Of a stretch of 9,947 nucleotides of DNA, positions 1-6,807 are shown in pieces. The DNA is from Pseudomonadota bacterium (GTDB lineage: Bacteria; Pseudomonadota; Alphaproteobacteria; Rhodobacterales; Rhodobacteraceae), in assembly GCA_027592105.1 (NCBI GenBank), contig JAQCLA010000077.1, forward strand, positions 1-9,947, in the 5' to 3' direction. Every line of letters begins with the position of its first letter. Within the stretch, counting starts at the first letter, position 1. The notes under the pieces were generated by a model. That model ran no database searches, had not been told where the DNA came from, and saw only the letters and a program-made list of their open reading frames with translations. The position numbers were made by a program, and so were the translations under genes.

Positions 1-1127
1 GTGTAGAAATTATTGATCTCGGCATAGGCCTCGGGGCGGACATTATGGGCCAAGGGCCCGGCGTCCTCGCGAAACTGCCGCGCGCGCAGTTGCAGCACAT
101 CCGAAATCCGTTGCACAGGGGCCGAGCGCGCATCGGCGCTGAATTGTTGGTGCCGAAAAACCGTCAGCCCCTCTTTCAAACATAGCTGGAACCAATCGCG
201 ACAGGTCACGCGATTGCCTGTCCAATTGTGGAAATACTCATGCGCCACGATGCTTTCGATGAATTCATAGTCGCGGTCCGTGGCAGTCTCGGGGCTGGCC
301 AAAACGAATTTCGAGTTGAAAATGTTCAACCCCTTGTTCTCCATTGCGCCCATATTGAAATCATCGACTGCCACGATGTTGAAAATGTCCAAATCATAAG
401 CGCGCCCATAGGCCGTTTCATCCCATGCCATCGACCGCTTGAGTGCATCCATCGCATAGGCGCATTTGCCCTCGTCGCCCGGCCGCACCCAGATGTTGAG
501 CGCCACCGCGCGCCCCTCCATCTTGGAAAAGCTGTCGGCATGGGCCACTAGATCACCCGCCACCAATGCGAAAAGATAAGCGGGCTTTGGCCAGGGATCA
601 TGCCATTCGGCCCAGCCCGCGCCTTGGCCCACCGGGTTGCCGTTCGACAACAAGACCGGCAAATCGCTTTCGATCCGCACATCGAAAGGCGCCATCACAT
701 CGGGCCGGTCGGGGTAGAAGGTGATCTTGCGAAACCCTTCGGCCTCGCATTGGGTGCAGAACATGCCCTTTGACAGGTAAAGCCCCTCCAGCGCGGTGTT
801 ACCCTCGGGGTCGATGGCGACCTCCGCCTCCCAAGTGAAGGCATCACCGGGCAGGCGCGCGGCGGCCACCCGCAACCCCGCCTGCGTGATAAGGTAATCC
901 CCTGCCCCAAGCGCCACCCCGTCGATCGCCGCCCCGATCAGGCGCAGCCCCTCGCCATCCAGTACCAGATCGCCCCCCGTCCCTGCCGGGTTCGCCCGAA
1001 ACCGAATGCGTGAGATCACCCGCGTTCCCTTGGGCGCGAGGCGAAAGGTCAGATGCACCTGATCGACCAGATAGGCAGGTGGGCAATAATCGGCCAAATG
1101 GATCTGTTGCGGGGTGCTGGGCTGCAT
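1..1127 (-). CDS. pepN: Aminopeptidase N (M1 family), N-terminal part, cut by the window edge
   Basis: This is a zinc metallo-aminopeptidase that removes N-terminal residues from peptides in the cytoplasm. Only the first 375 residues are present; the reading frame is open to the left edge. It shows the substrate-anchoring GAMEN motif at residues 260-264 and the zinc site HEYFH at 296-300, with the third ligand, Glu319, in LKEGLTVF. These sit one residue before their E. coli PepN counterparts, so the reading frame looks intact. FCTQCEAEGFR and NMGAMENKGLNIFNSK are typical of the PepN subfamily rather than eukaryotic M1 enzymes. The transition-state tyrosine (E. coli Tyr381) would lie five residues beyond the edge. 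The start at 1127 is chosen because AAGGAG (1133-1138) lies 5 nt upstream; an in-frame ATG at 1145 has no such site. The gene is divergent from the photolyase gene. The C-terminal domains cannot be judged. Confidence 0.96.
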   Translation of the reverse strand, partial: MQPSTPQQIHLADYCPPAYLVDQVHLTFRLAPKGTRVISRIRFRANPAGTGGDLVLDGEGLRLIGAAIDGVALGAGDYLITQAGLRVAAARLPGDAFTWEAEVAIDPEGNTALEGLYLSKGMFCTQCEAEGFRKITFYPDRPDVMAPFDVRIESDLPVLLSNGNPVGQGAGWAEWHDPWPKPAYLFALVAGDLVAHADSFSKMEGRAVALNIWVRPGDEGKCAYAMDALKRSMAWDETAYGRAYDLDIFNIVAVDDFNMGAMENKGLNIFNSKFVLASPETATDRDYEFIESIVAHEYFHNWTGNRVTCRDWFQLCLKEGLTVFRHQQFSADARSAPVQRISDVLQLRARQFREDAGPLAHNVRPEAYAEINNFY

Positions 1128-1156
1128 CACGGCTCCTTGCGGCATGGCAAAGCACC

Positions 1157-1185
1157 ACGCTAGGCCCGTGGCCGGGTGCGCGCAA
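1157..1185 (-). promoter_or_regulatory. Candidate pepN promoter
   Basis: On the minus strand TTGCGC (1180-1185) and TAGCGT (1157-1162) are separated by 17 nt. This resembles a loose alphaproteobacterial housekeeping promoter. It would give a leader of roughly 20 nt carrying the AAGGAG site. The match to consensus is partial, so this is a prediction by eye. Confidence 0.35.
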
Positions 1186-1196
1186 GCGCCCCCCCT

Positions 1197-1224
1197 TTGA
1201 CGGATACGTTATCCCCGCTATCTG
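1197..1224 (+). promoter_or_regulatory. Candidate photolyase promoter with internal inverted repeat
   Basis: TTGACG (1197-1202) and TATCTG (1219-1224) are 16 nt apart. Transcription would begin about 7 nt later, almost at the ATG at 1232, so the message may be leaderless. That agrees with the lack of a Shine-Dalgarno sequence before that ATG. An inverted repeat GGATA-CGT-TATCC (1202-1214) lies between the two elements and could be an operator. The -10 element matches consensus at only three positions. Confidence 0.3.
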
Positions 1225-1231
1225 ACCCCGC

Positions 1232-2749
1232 ATGGCACAAGATGTTCTTGTTTGGTTCAAGCGCGATCTGCGGATCGCCGACAACCCCGTGCTGGCCCAA
1301 GCCGCCGCAGGGGGCGGGCGTGTCTTGCCGCTTTTCATCGCCGAGCCAGCCGCATGGGCCGTGCCCGATGCCAGCGCACGGCAATGGGATTTCGTCGCCG
1401 AAAGCCTTGGCACGCTCCGCCGCGATCTGGCAGGCCTCGGCGCGCCGCTGATTGTGCGCATCGGTCCTGCGCAAGCGGTGCTGGAAAGCCTGTGCCGCGA
1501 AACGGGTATCCGGCTGATCCTCAGCCACCAAGAAACCGGCAATGGCTGGAGTTACGCCCGCGACCGCGCCGTGGCGGCCTGGGCGCGCAGTGCCGGCATC
1601 ACCTGGCAAGAAATCCCACAGCCCGGCGTCGTGCGTCGGCTGTCCAATCGCAACGGCTGGCCCGCAAAGCGCGATGCGGCGATGCGTGCCCCTGCACCCC
1701 CTGCACCGTGCGCCTTGCGCGGCTTTGCTTGCGATCCCGGCCCGATCCCCGATGCCCGCACGCTTGGCCTTGCCCCCGATCCCTGCCCCGGTCGCCAGCA
1801 AGGCGGGCGGGATGCGGGTCAATTGCTTCTCACCAGCTTTCTCGATTGCAGGGGAAAGGATTACCGCCGCGCCATGTCATCGCCGTTGCATGCCGCAACC
1901 GCCTGCGCCCGGCTCTCACCGCATCTGGCATGGGGCACGCTGGGCAGCCGCGAGATCATCGCCCATCTTGCCCAGACCGCCCCTCACCCGATCGGCGCGG
2001 CCAATCTGCAAAGCTTCACCGCCCGCCTCGCGTGGCGCGACCATTTCATGCAAAAGCTCGAAGATCAGCCGGGGCTGGAGTTTTCCTGCCTGCACTCAGC
2101 CTATGCCGATCTGCGCCCCAAAACACCCGATGCCGCCCTGCTGGCAGCATGGGAGAAAGGCGAAACCGGCATCCCCTTCGTCGATGCTTGCATGCGCTCA
2201 CTCACGGCCACAGGCTGGATCAACTTCCGCATGCGCGCCATGCTTGTCTCTTTCGCCAGCTACCATCTCTGGCTCGATTGGCGGGCAACGGGCCAGATCC
2301 TCGCGCGCCGCTTCACCGATTACGAGCCGGGCATCCATTGGCCCCAGATGCAGATGCAATCAGGCACCACAGGCATGAACACGCCGCGCATCTACAACCC
2401 CGTCAAACAAGGCCATGACCAAGACCCAACGGGCAGCTTCACCCGCCGCTGGTGCCCCGAATTGCGCGATCTGCCCGATACCCATCTGCATAGCCCTTGG
2501 ACCTGGCCCGGCGCGCCCGGCATCTTGGACAAAACCTATCCCGCGCCGGTCGTGGATATCACCGCCGCCGCACGCCATGCGCGCATGGTGATCTGGCAGA
2601 TGCGCCAACGCCATGGCTTCCACGCCGAGGCCGCAACCCTCATCACCCGTCATGCCAGCCGCAAATCCAAGGATTTCGTCAACGACCGCGCCCCCAAACC
2701 GCGCCGCCGCCCCCACAGCGCGCCGGGTCAACTCAGCTTCGACCTATAA
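1232..2749 (+). CDS. phrB: Photolyase/cryptochrome-family flavoprotein
   Basis: This 505-residue protein belongs to the bilobal photolyase/cryptochrome family, FAD enzymes that use blue or near-UV light to reverse pyrimidine dimers in DNA. The N-terminal alpha/beta antenna domain opens with VLVWFKRDLRIADNPVL. The C-terminal FAD domain shows AWRDHF (267-272), GIPFVDACMRSL (313-324), TGWINFRMR (327-335), LDWR (348-351) and RIYNP (386-390), followed by RRWCPELRDLP. The FAD loop reads GIHWPQMQMQSGTTG (367-381), unlike class I CPD photolyases (NNGGWQW) and unlike CRY-DASH. By alignment from memory, the E. coli Trp triad is kept only at W359 (here W350); positions equivalent to W306 and W382, and to the lesion-stacking W384, are not tryptophan. 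The basic C-terminal tail (KPRRRP) ends in GQLSFDL. No Shine-Dalgarno precedes ATG 1232. The family is certain; whether it repairs CPD or 6-4 lesions, or signals, is open. Confidence 0.93.
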   Translation: MAQDVLVWFKRDLRIADNPVLAQAAAGGGRVLPLFIAEPAAWAVPDASARQWDFVAESLGTLRRDLAGLGAPLIVRIGPAQAVLESLCRETGIRLILSHQETGNGWSYARDRAVAAWARSAGITWQEIPQPGVVRRLSNRNGWPAKRDAAMRAPAPPAPCALRGFACDPGPIPDARTLGLAPDPCPGRQQGGRDAGQLLLTSFLDCRGKDYRRAMSSPLHAATACARLSPHLAWGTLGSREIIAHLAQTAPHPIGAANLQSFTARLAWRDHFMQKLEDQPGLEFSCLHSAYADLRPKTPDAALLAAWEKGETGIPFVDACMRSLTATGWINFRMRAMLVSFASYHLWLDWRATGQILARRFTDYEPGIHWPQMQMQSGTTGMNTPRIYNPVKQGHDQDPTGSFTRRWCPELRDLPDTHLHSPWTWPGAPGILDKTYPAPVVDITAAARHARMVIWQMRQRHGFHAEAATLITRHASRKSKDFVNDRAPKPRRRPHSAPGQLSFDL

Positions 2750-2754
2750 ACCAT

Positions 2755-2801
2755 CTTTGCTTTCCAAATACTCCGGGGGTGCGGGGGCAGCGCCCCCGCT
2801 G
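2755..2801 (+). repeat. G/C-run intergenic hairpin repeat, copy 1
   Basis: TTTCCAAATACTCCGGGGG is followed by a perfect 8-bp stem with a 3-nt loop (arms 2781-2788 and 2792-2799). The core GGGGGCAGCGCCCCC recurs exactly, inverted, at 6230-6244, and the A/T-rich flank recurs beside it. It starts a few bases after the photolyase stop. It may slow transcription or stabilise the 3' end of that mRNA, but it has no T-tract. Confidence 0.7.
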
Positions 2802-2834
2802 GACCGCACGCGACCGCGCACTACCTCGCGCAGC

Positions 2835-3011
2835 ATGGCCCGCATGCGCAAGAAATCCGATCTGCCCCAAAAGACCTGCCTGACCTGCGGACGCCCCTTT
2901 ACCTGGCGTAAAAAGTGGGAAAAGGTTTGGGACGAGGTGCGCTATTGTTCGCATCGCTGCCGGGATACGCGCACCACGCAAACGGCCAAGCCGACATCCC
3001 GGACCGCGTAA
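2835..3011 (+). CDS. DUF2256 zinc-ribbon-like small protein
   Basis: A 58-residue protein (55 if started at ATG 2844, where the family similarity MRKKSDLPQKTC begins). It carries CLTCGRPFTWRKKWEKVW followed by YCSHRC. The two Cys pairs, CxxC and CxxxC, should bind one zinc ion. The sequence matches my memory of the DUF2256 (COG4338) family, whose function is unknown. The tail after the second Cys pair is polar and probably disordered. Neither start has a clear Shine-Dalgarno sequence. It lies 85 nt after the photolyase stop and 24 nt before the Hint gene. I recall DUF2256 genes beside photolyase/cryptochrome genes in other bacteria, which suggests a related role, but this is recollection and not proof. 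A longer same-frame ORF beginning inside the photolyase gene is rejected because its extra part is a shadow translation. Confidence 0.85.
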   Translation: MARMRKKSDLPQKTCLTCGRPFTWRKKWEKVWDEVRYCSHRCRDTRTTQTAKPTSRTA

Positions 3012-3035
3012 AGGGGGGCTGCGCGTTTTGGCAGC

Positions 3036-3950
3036 GTGAAACACATGCGCGAAGATCGGCTCTATACCTACACACAAGCCGATTTCGGCGCGGCACTTCC
3101 CACCGATCTTTTCGCCGCAGCCCAGACCGAGGCGGAAGTCCCCGTCCATCTTTCACGCAGCGCCCAACCGGTCGTGATCACCTTGCAGCAAGATCGCTTG
3201 GCGGCACCCGTGCGGCTTTGCGGAATGCATTTCGCGGCCGGTGACATGGCCAAACCCCTTTGGACATTGATCGATCAGGCCAAGGCACTGCGGTTGATCG
3301 CCCTGCGCGTCACATCACTTGAGCGCGAAAATGGTCAGCTGATCGGCGCCTGCACGGTGCTGGCCAGCGCTTTGCCGCTCAAACCGGGGCAATCCTATCA
3401 TCTGGCCCGGCCCGTGACCGGACCAGATATGGCCAACCCACTCATGGTCGGTTTCGCGCAAGATACAAGGATCTTGACCGATCAAGGCAAGCGTCTGGTG
3501 CAAGAGATCAAGCGCGGCGATCAGCTATGTTGCGCCGATGGGGTGTTTCGCCCGGTGATCTGGCGCGGCAAACAGGCATTGCCCGCGCGCGGGATCGCCG
3601 CGCCCGTCCGGTTGCGCCGCGGGTGCCTTGGTTTGGGCGAGGATCTCGTGATCGCCCCCTTCCAAGGTGTCCGGGTCGACACCGATCACGGCCCGGCCTT
3701 GGCGCCCGCTTGTGCCTTCGTCGATCAAGGCCAGGCCATGCGCGAATTCGGCACCCAAGTGACTTGGTATCATCTGTTGCTCGACACGCATGCGTTGATC
3801 TTGGCCAATGGGTTGGTTTGCGACACGCTTTGGAGCGGCGATATGCTCGCCGCGACCAGACCCGCCGATTGGCCCGTCGATCTGGCCGCATCGCCCGCAC
3901 CGTTCTTGCCAAGGCTCTCGCGGCATGATGCGCAGCAATGGTGCAAATAA
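3036..3950 (+). CDS. Hint-domain protein with degenerate active site
   Basis: A protein of 304 residues from GTG 3036 (301 from the in-frame ATG 3045). Neither start has a well-spaced Shine-Dalgarno site; a purine run at 3010-3018 is too far upstream. Residues 1-135 are of no recognised fold. Residues ~137-275 resemble the rhodobacterial Hint domain (hedgehog/intein, Pfam Hint_2): GFAQDTRILT, VQEIKRGDQL, GVFRPVIWRGK, APFQGVRV, YHLLLDTHALILANGL and LWSG appear in the usual order. Family members normally read CFTPGT at the first block, where Cys starts the self-splicing or cleavage reaction; here Gly139 stands in its place. The SPQHRV block reads APFQGV, so its His is also replaced (Gln210). 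The protein is thus probably not autocatalytic and may be a structural or binding relic. No signal peptide or membrane segment is seen. Function and substrate are unknown. Confidence 0.8.
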   Translation: MKHMREDRLYTYTQADFGAALPTDLFAAAQTEAEVPVHLSRSAQPVVITLQQDRLAAPVRLCGMHFAAGDMAKPLWTLIDQAKALRLIALRVTSLERENGQLIGACTVLASALPLKPGQSYHLARPVTGPDMANPLMVGFAQDTRILTDQGKRLVQEIKRGDQLCCADGVFRPVIWRGKQALPARGIAAPVRLRRGCLGLGEDLVIAPFQGVRVDTDHGPALAPACAFVDQGQAMREFGTQVTWYHLLLDTHALILANGLVCDTLWSGDMLAATRPADWPVDLAASPAPFLPRLSRHDAQQWCK

Positions 3951-4078
3951 CGCCCGCTGCGGTCACAATTTCTTACCAAAGCCTGTTGCCGATCGGAAAC
4001 TTTTTCCTTAATCCGAGGGCAAATCGCTCGGTATGCTTTGGGATACTGGGCTGAACATCGGACCGAGGGGAAATTGCG
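3951..4078 (+). promoter_or_regulatory. malate synthase leader region
   Basis: These 128 nt hold no gene. GAGGGGA (4065-4071) lies 7 nt before ATG 4079 and acts as the ribosome binding site. CCGAG (4013-4017) and CTCGG (4027-4031) form a 5-9-5 inverted repeat that could be an operator or chance. I see no convincing -35/-10 pair and no terminator for the Hint gene. Confidence 0.35.
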
Positions 4079-6223
4079 ATGACGAGCAAAGTGAAACGCG
4101 CGAAACTGGATGTGGCATCCACATTGGCAGATTTCATCGAAACGCGCGCCCTGCCCGGAACGGGCATCGGTGCGGATCGGTTCTGGGATGGTTTCTCGGC
4201 GCTGCTCCATGAGCTTGCCCCGCGCAACAAGGCACTTTTGGACAAACGCAAGGCGCTTCAAGACAAGATTGATGACTGGCACATCGCCCATCGCGGCCAA
4301 CCGCATGATGGCGAGGCCTATCAAGATTTCCTGCGTGAGATCGGCTATCTCTTGCCCGAGGGCGAGGCCTTTTCCATCGACACCAGCAATGTCGACCCCG
4401 AGATCGCGACCGTCGCGGGCCCGCAGCTGGTCGTGCCGATCACCAATTCACGTTTCGCTCTGAACGCCGCCAATGCGCGGTGGGGCAGCCTTTATGACGC
4501 GTTTTACGGCACCGATGCGATGGGCAGTCAGCCCAAGCCCGGCCCCTATGACCGGGGGCGCGGCGCGCGGGTGGTGGCGCGCGCGCGTGTGTTTCTCGAT
4601 CAGGCCTTCCCGATCGAGGGCCATAGCCATGCCGATGCGCGCCGCTACTATGTCGATCGCGGCCAGCTGCTGATTGACGACAAACCATTGGAGAACCCCG
4701 CGAAATTCGCGGGCTTTGCCGGTCACCCCAAGGCGCCCGAGCGGGTCTTGCTGGTCAATAACGGCCTGCATGTCGAATTGGTCTTCGACCGCACCCATCC
4801 CATCGGCTCGCGCGATCAGGCGGGCTTGGCGGATGTGCGGATGGAGGCCGCGGTCAGCGCGATCATGGATTGCGAGGATTCGGTGGCCTGCGTCGATGCC
4901 GCGGACAAGGTGCAGGCCTATGGCAATTGGCTGGGTCTGATGCAGGGCAATCTGACCGAAACCTTCGACAAGGCCGGTCAAAGCATGACACGCGCGCTTG
5001 CGCCCGATCTTGGCTACACTGCACCCGACGGCAGTGCGCTGCAGGTCAAGGGCCGCGCACTGATGCTGGTCAGAAATGTCGGCCATCTGATGACCAACCC
5101 CGCGATCCATCTGGCCGATGGCAGCGAGGTCTACGAGGGTTTGATGGATGCCATGATCACCGTGCTGATCGCGATGCATGACCTGAAAAAGGACGGCGGC
5201 CTGCGCAACAGCCATGCGGGCTCGGTCTATGTCGTCAAACCCAAGATGCATGGTCCCGAGGAAGTGGCCTTTGCTGACGAGACCTTTACCCGCGTCGAAG
5301 CATTGCTGGGCCTGCCGCGCTACACGGTCAAGCTGGGGGTGATGGACGAAGAGCGCCGCACCTCCGTGAACCTCAAGGAATGCATTCGCGCCGCCAAGCA
5401 TCGCGTGGCCTTCATCAATACCGGCTTTCTCGACCGCACCGGCGACGAGATCCACACCTCGATGGAGGCAGGCCCCTTTAGCCGCAAGGATTTCATCAAG
5501 CGCAAATCCTGGATCGCGGCCTATGAGAACCAGAATGTCGATATCGGTCTGGAATGCGGGCTGCGCGGGCGCGCGCAGATCGGCAAGGGCATGTGGGCCA
5601 AGCCCGATGCCATGGCCGAAATGCTCGAGGCCAAGATCGAGCATCCCCGCGCTGGTGCCAATTGCGCATGGGTCCCCTCGCCCACGGCCGCCACGCTGCA
5701 CGCGCTGCATTATCATCAGGTCAATGTGGCCGCCGTGCAGGAAAAGCTGCTCGCCGGTGGGCGGCGTGCCTATGTCAGCGCGCTGCTCGACATTCCCATG
5801 GCCAGCTATCGACGCTGGAGCGAGGCGCAGATCACCCGCGAGGTCGAAAACAACGCGCAAGGGATCTTGGGCTATGTCGTGCGTTGGATCGATGCAGGCG
5901 TAGGCTGTTCAAAAGTGCCCGATATCAATGACGTGGCCTTGATGGAGGATCGCGCGACCTGTCGCATCTCGGCCCAGCATATCGCCAATTGGCTGCATCA
6001 CGGTGTGGTCAGCGAGGTGCAGGTGATGGAGATCATGCGCCGCATGGCCGCCGTGGTCGACCGCCAGAACGCGGGCGACCCCAGCTATGTGCCGATGGCG
6101 CCCGGCTTCAACGGCATCGCCTTTGCCGCCGCCTATGATCTGGTCTTCAAGGGCCGCGTGCAGCCATCGGGTTATACCGAACCGGTGCTTCATGCCCGCC
6201 GCTTGGAGTTGAAAGCCGCCTGA
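4079..6223 (+). CDS. glcB: Malate synthase G
   Basis: This cytoplasmic, Mg-dependent enzyme condenses glyoxylate with acetyl-CoA to give malate and CoA, the second step of the glyoxylate bypass and the route by which glycolate-derived glyoxylate enters the TCA cycle. It has 714 residues, close to the 720-740 of isoform G (isoform A has about 530). Diagnostic stretches are IMDCEDSVACVDAADK, LVRNVGHLMTNP, GVMDEERRTSVNL, FINTGFLDRTGDEIHTSMEAGP and ALMEDRATCRIS. By family knowledge the catalytic Arg is R332, the Mg ligands are E424 and D452 (28 apart, as in E. coli and M. tuberculosis GlcB) and the general base is D624. The four-part fold is complete: N-terminal clasp, TIM barrel, alpha/beta insertion after about residue 135, and C-terminal helical plug. 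The start has a GAGGGGA site. The GlcG-like gene follows after 102 nt; no isocitrate lyase or glcDEF gene is visible. Confidence 0.98.
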   Translation: MTSKVKRAKLDVASTLADFIETRALPGTGIGADRFWDGFSALLHELAPRNKALLDKRKALQDKIDDWHIAHRGQPHDGEAYQDFLREIGYLLPEGEAFSIDTSNVDPEIATVAGPQLVVPITNSRFALNAANARWGSLYDAFYGTDAMGSQPKPGPYDRGRGARVVARARVFLDQAFPIEGHSHADARRYYVDRGQLLIDDKPLENPAKFAGFAGHPKAPERVLLVNNGLHVELVFDRTHPIGSRDQAGLADVRMEAAVSAIMDCEDSVACVDAADKVQAYGNWLGLMQGNLTETFDKAGQSMTRALAPDLGYTAPDGSALQVKGRALMLVRNVGHLMTNPAIHLADGSEVYEGLMDAMITVLIAMHDLKKDGGLRNSHAGSVYVVKPKMHGPEEVAFADETFTRVEALLGLPRYTVKLGVMDEERRTSVNLKECIRAAKHRVAFINTGFLDRTGDEIHTSMEAGPFSRKDFIKRKSWIAAYENQNVDIGLECGLRGRAQIGKGMWAKPDAMAEMLEAKIEHPRAGANCAWVPSPTAATLHALHYHQVNVAAVQEKLLAGGRRAYVSALLDIPMASYRRWSEAQITREVENNAQGILGYVVRWIDAGVGCSKVPDINDVALMEDRATCRISAQHIANWLHHGVVSEVQVMEIMRRMAAVVDRQNAGDPSYVPMAPGFNGIAFAAAYDLVFKGRVQPSGYTEPVLHARRLELKAA

Positions 6224-6227
6224 GGCA

Positions 6228-6288
6228 ATGGGGGCGCTGCCCCCGCCCGTTCCGGGCCCCCCCGGGATATTTTTGAAACGAAGAAGGG
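6228..6288 (-). repeat. G/C-run intergenic hairpin repeat, copy 2 (inverted)
   Basis: Read on the minus strand this repeats copy 1 at 2755-2801: TTTCAAAAATATCCCGGGGG, a variable G/C spacer, then the identical 15-nt core (6230-6244, 6-bp stem, GCT loop on the plus strand). A second palindromic stretch, CCGGG-CCCCC-CCGGG, lies in the spacer. The element sits 4 nt after the glcB stop and may be the 3' end of the glcB message or attenuate read-through into the next gene. Confidence 0.7.
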
Positions 6289-6325
6289 GCGCGGGTGCCG
6301 CGTTCACCTGCATAGGAGGTTGAAG

Positions 6326-6745
6326 ATGATTTCACTCGATCAGGCGCGCAAGATCATCGCCGTGACCCGTGAAAAAGGCAGGGCGATGGCGCTCAAGCCC
6401 CTGTCGGTCTGCGTGCTGGATGCGGGCGGGCATGTTTTGGCCTTTGAGCGCGAAGATGGCGCAAGCCCGGGCCGCTACGAGATCGCCCATGCAAAGGCCT
6501 ATGGCGCGGTGATGCTGGGCATGCCGGGCTCTGCGCAGCTGGTGCGCGCCGAGGCGCAGGCGTTTTTCATGGCCGCCGTCAACGGCGCCTTCGGCGGCAA
6601 GGTCGTGCCAGTGCCGGGTGGCGTGCTGGTGATGCAAGATGGCGCGGTGATCGGTGCCGTGGGCGTCACGGGCGATACATCCGACAATGACGCCGCAGCC
6701 GGCGTCGCGGGGATCGAAGCGGCGGGTTTTACCGCGCTGGCCTGA
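6326..6745 (+). CDS. glcG: GlcG/HbpS-family protein
   Basis: A 139-residue protein filling the single domain of the GlcG/HbpS (DUF336, haem-degrading/haem-binding) family. The family marks are VLDAGGHVLAFERED starting near residue 30, the Gly/Ala-rich centre, VPVPGGVLVM, and the C-terminal GVTGDTSDNDAAAG (113-126). In E. coli the homologue GlcG lies in the glycolate operon next to glcB, and HbpS homologues bind haem. Here it follows malate synthase, which supports a role linked to glycolate/glyoxylate use, though the biochemical role of GlcG is not established. ATG 6326 is chosen because TAGGAGGT (6313-6320), a near-perfect anti-16S site, lies 5 nt upstream; the in-frame TTG at 6320 overlaps that site. 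The strong site suggests high or independent translation. There is no signal peptide, unlike secreted HbpS. Confidence 0.9.
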   Translation: MISLDQARKIIAVTREKGRAMALKPLSVCVLDAGGHVLAFEREDGASPGRYEIAHAKAYGAVMLGMPGSAQLVRAEAQAFFMAAVNGAFGGKVVPVPGGVLVMQDGAVIGAVGVTGDTSDNDAAAGVAGIEAAGFTALA

Positions 6746-6754
6746 AGCGGGCCA

Positions 6755-6807
6755 GCTTTGACCAAGGGTGGATGCGCGCGCCAAACGCGCGACAGCCTTG
6801 GCAAAGC
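6755..6807 (+). terminator. Long bulged stem-loop after the GlcG-like gene
   Basis: GCTTTG-A-CCAAGG (6755-6767) pairs perfectly with CCTTGGCAAAGC (6796-6807), giving 12 bp with a single bulged A6761. Inside, CGCGCG (6775-6780) pairs with CGCGCG (6786-6791) around the loop CCAAA. The structure begins 10 nt after the stop codon. No T-tract follows, so it is not a classical intrinsic terminator; it may be an mRNA 3'-end stabiliser, a Rho-assisted stop or part of a small RNA. Confidence 0.5.

Noticed and set aside
1252..2418. 388-residue ORF overlapping the photolyase gene in another frame
   Set aside because: It is Arg/Pro/Ala-rich with no domain, while the 1232 frame carries all photolyase motifs.
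2613..2834. N-terminal extension of the DUF2256 ORF into the photolyase gene
   Set aside because: The extra residues are a shadow translation of the photolyase end and the repeat; family similarity begins at the ATG at 2835 or 2844.
4448..5860. 470-residue minus-strand ORF opposite malate synthase
   Set aside because: It lies wholly inside a certain glcB gene, has biased composition and no recognisable family; it is a reverse-frame shadow common in GC-rich coding DNA.
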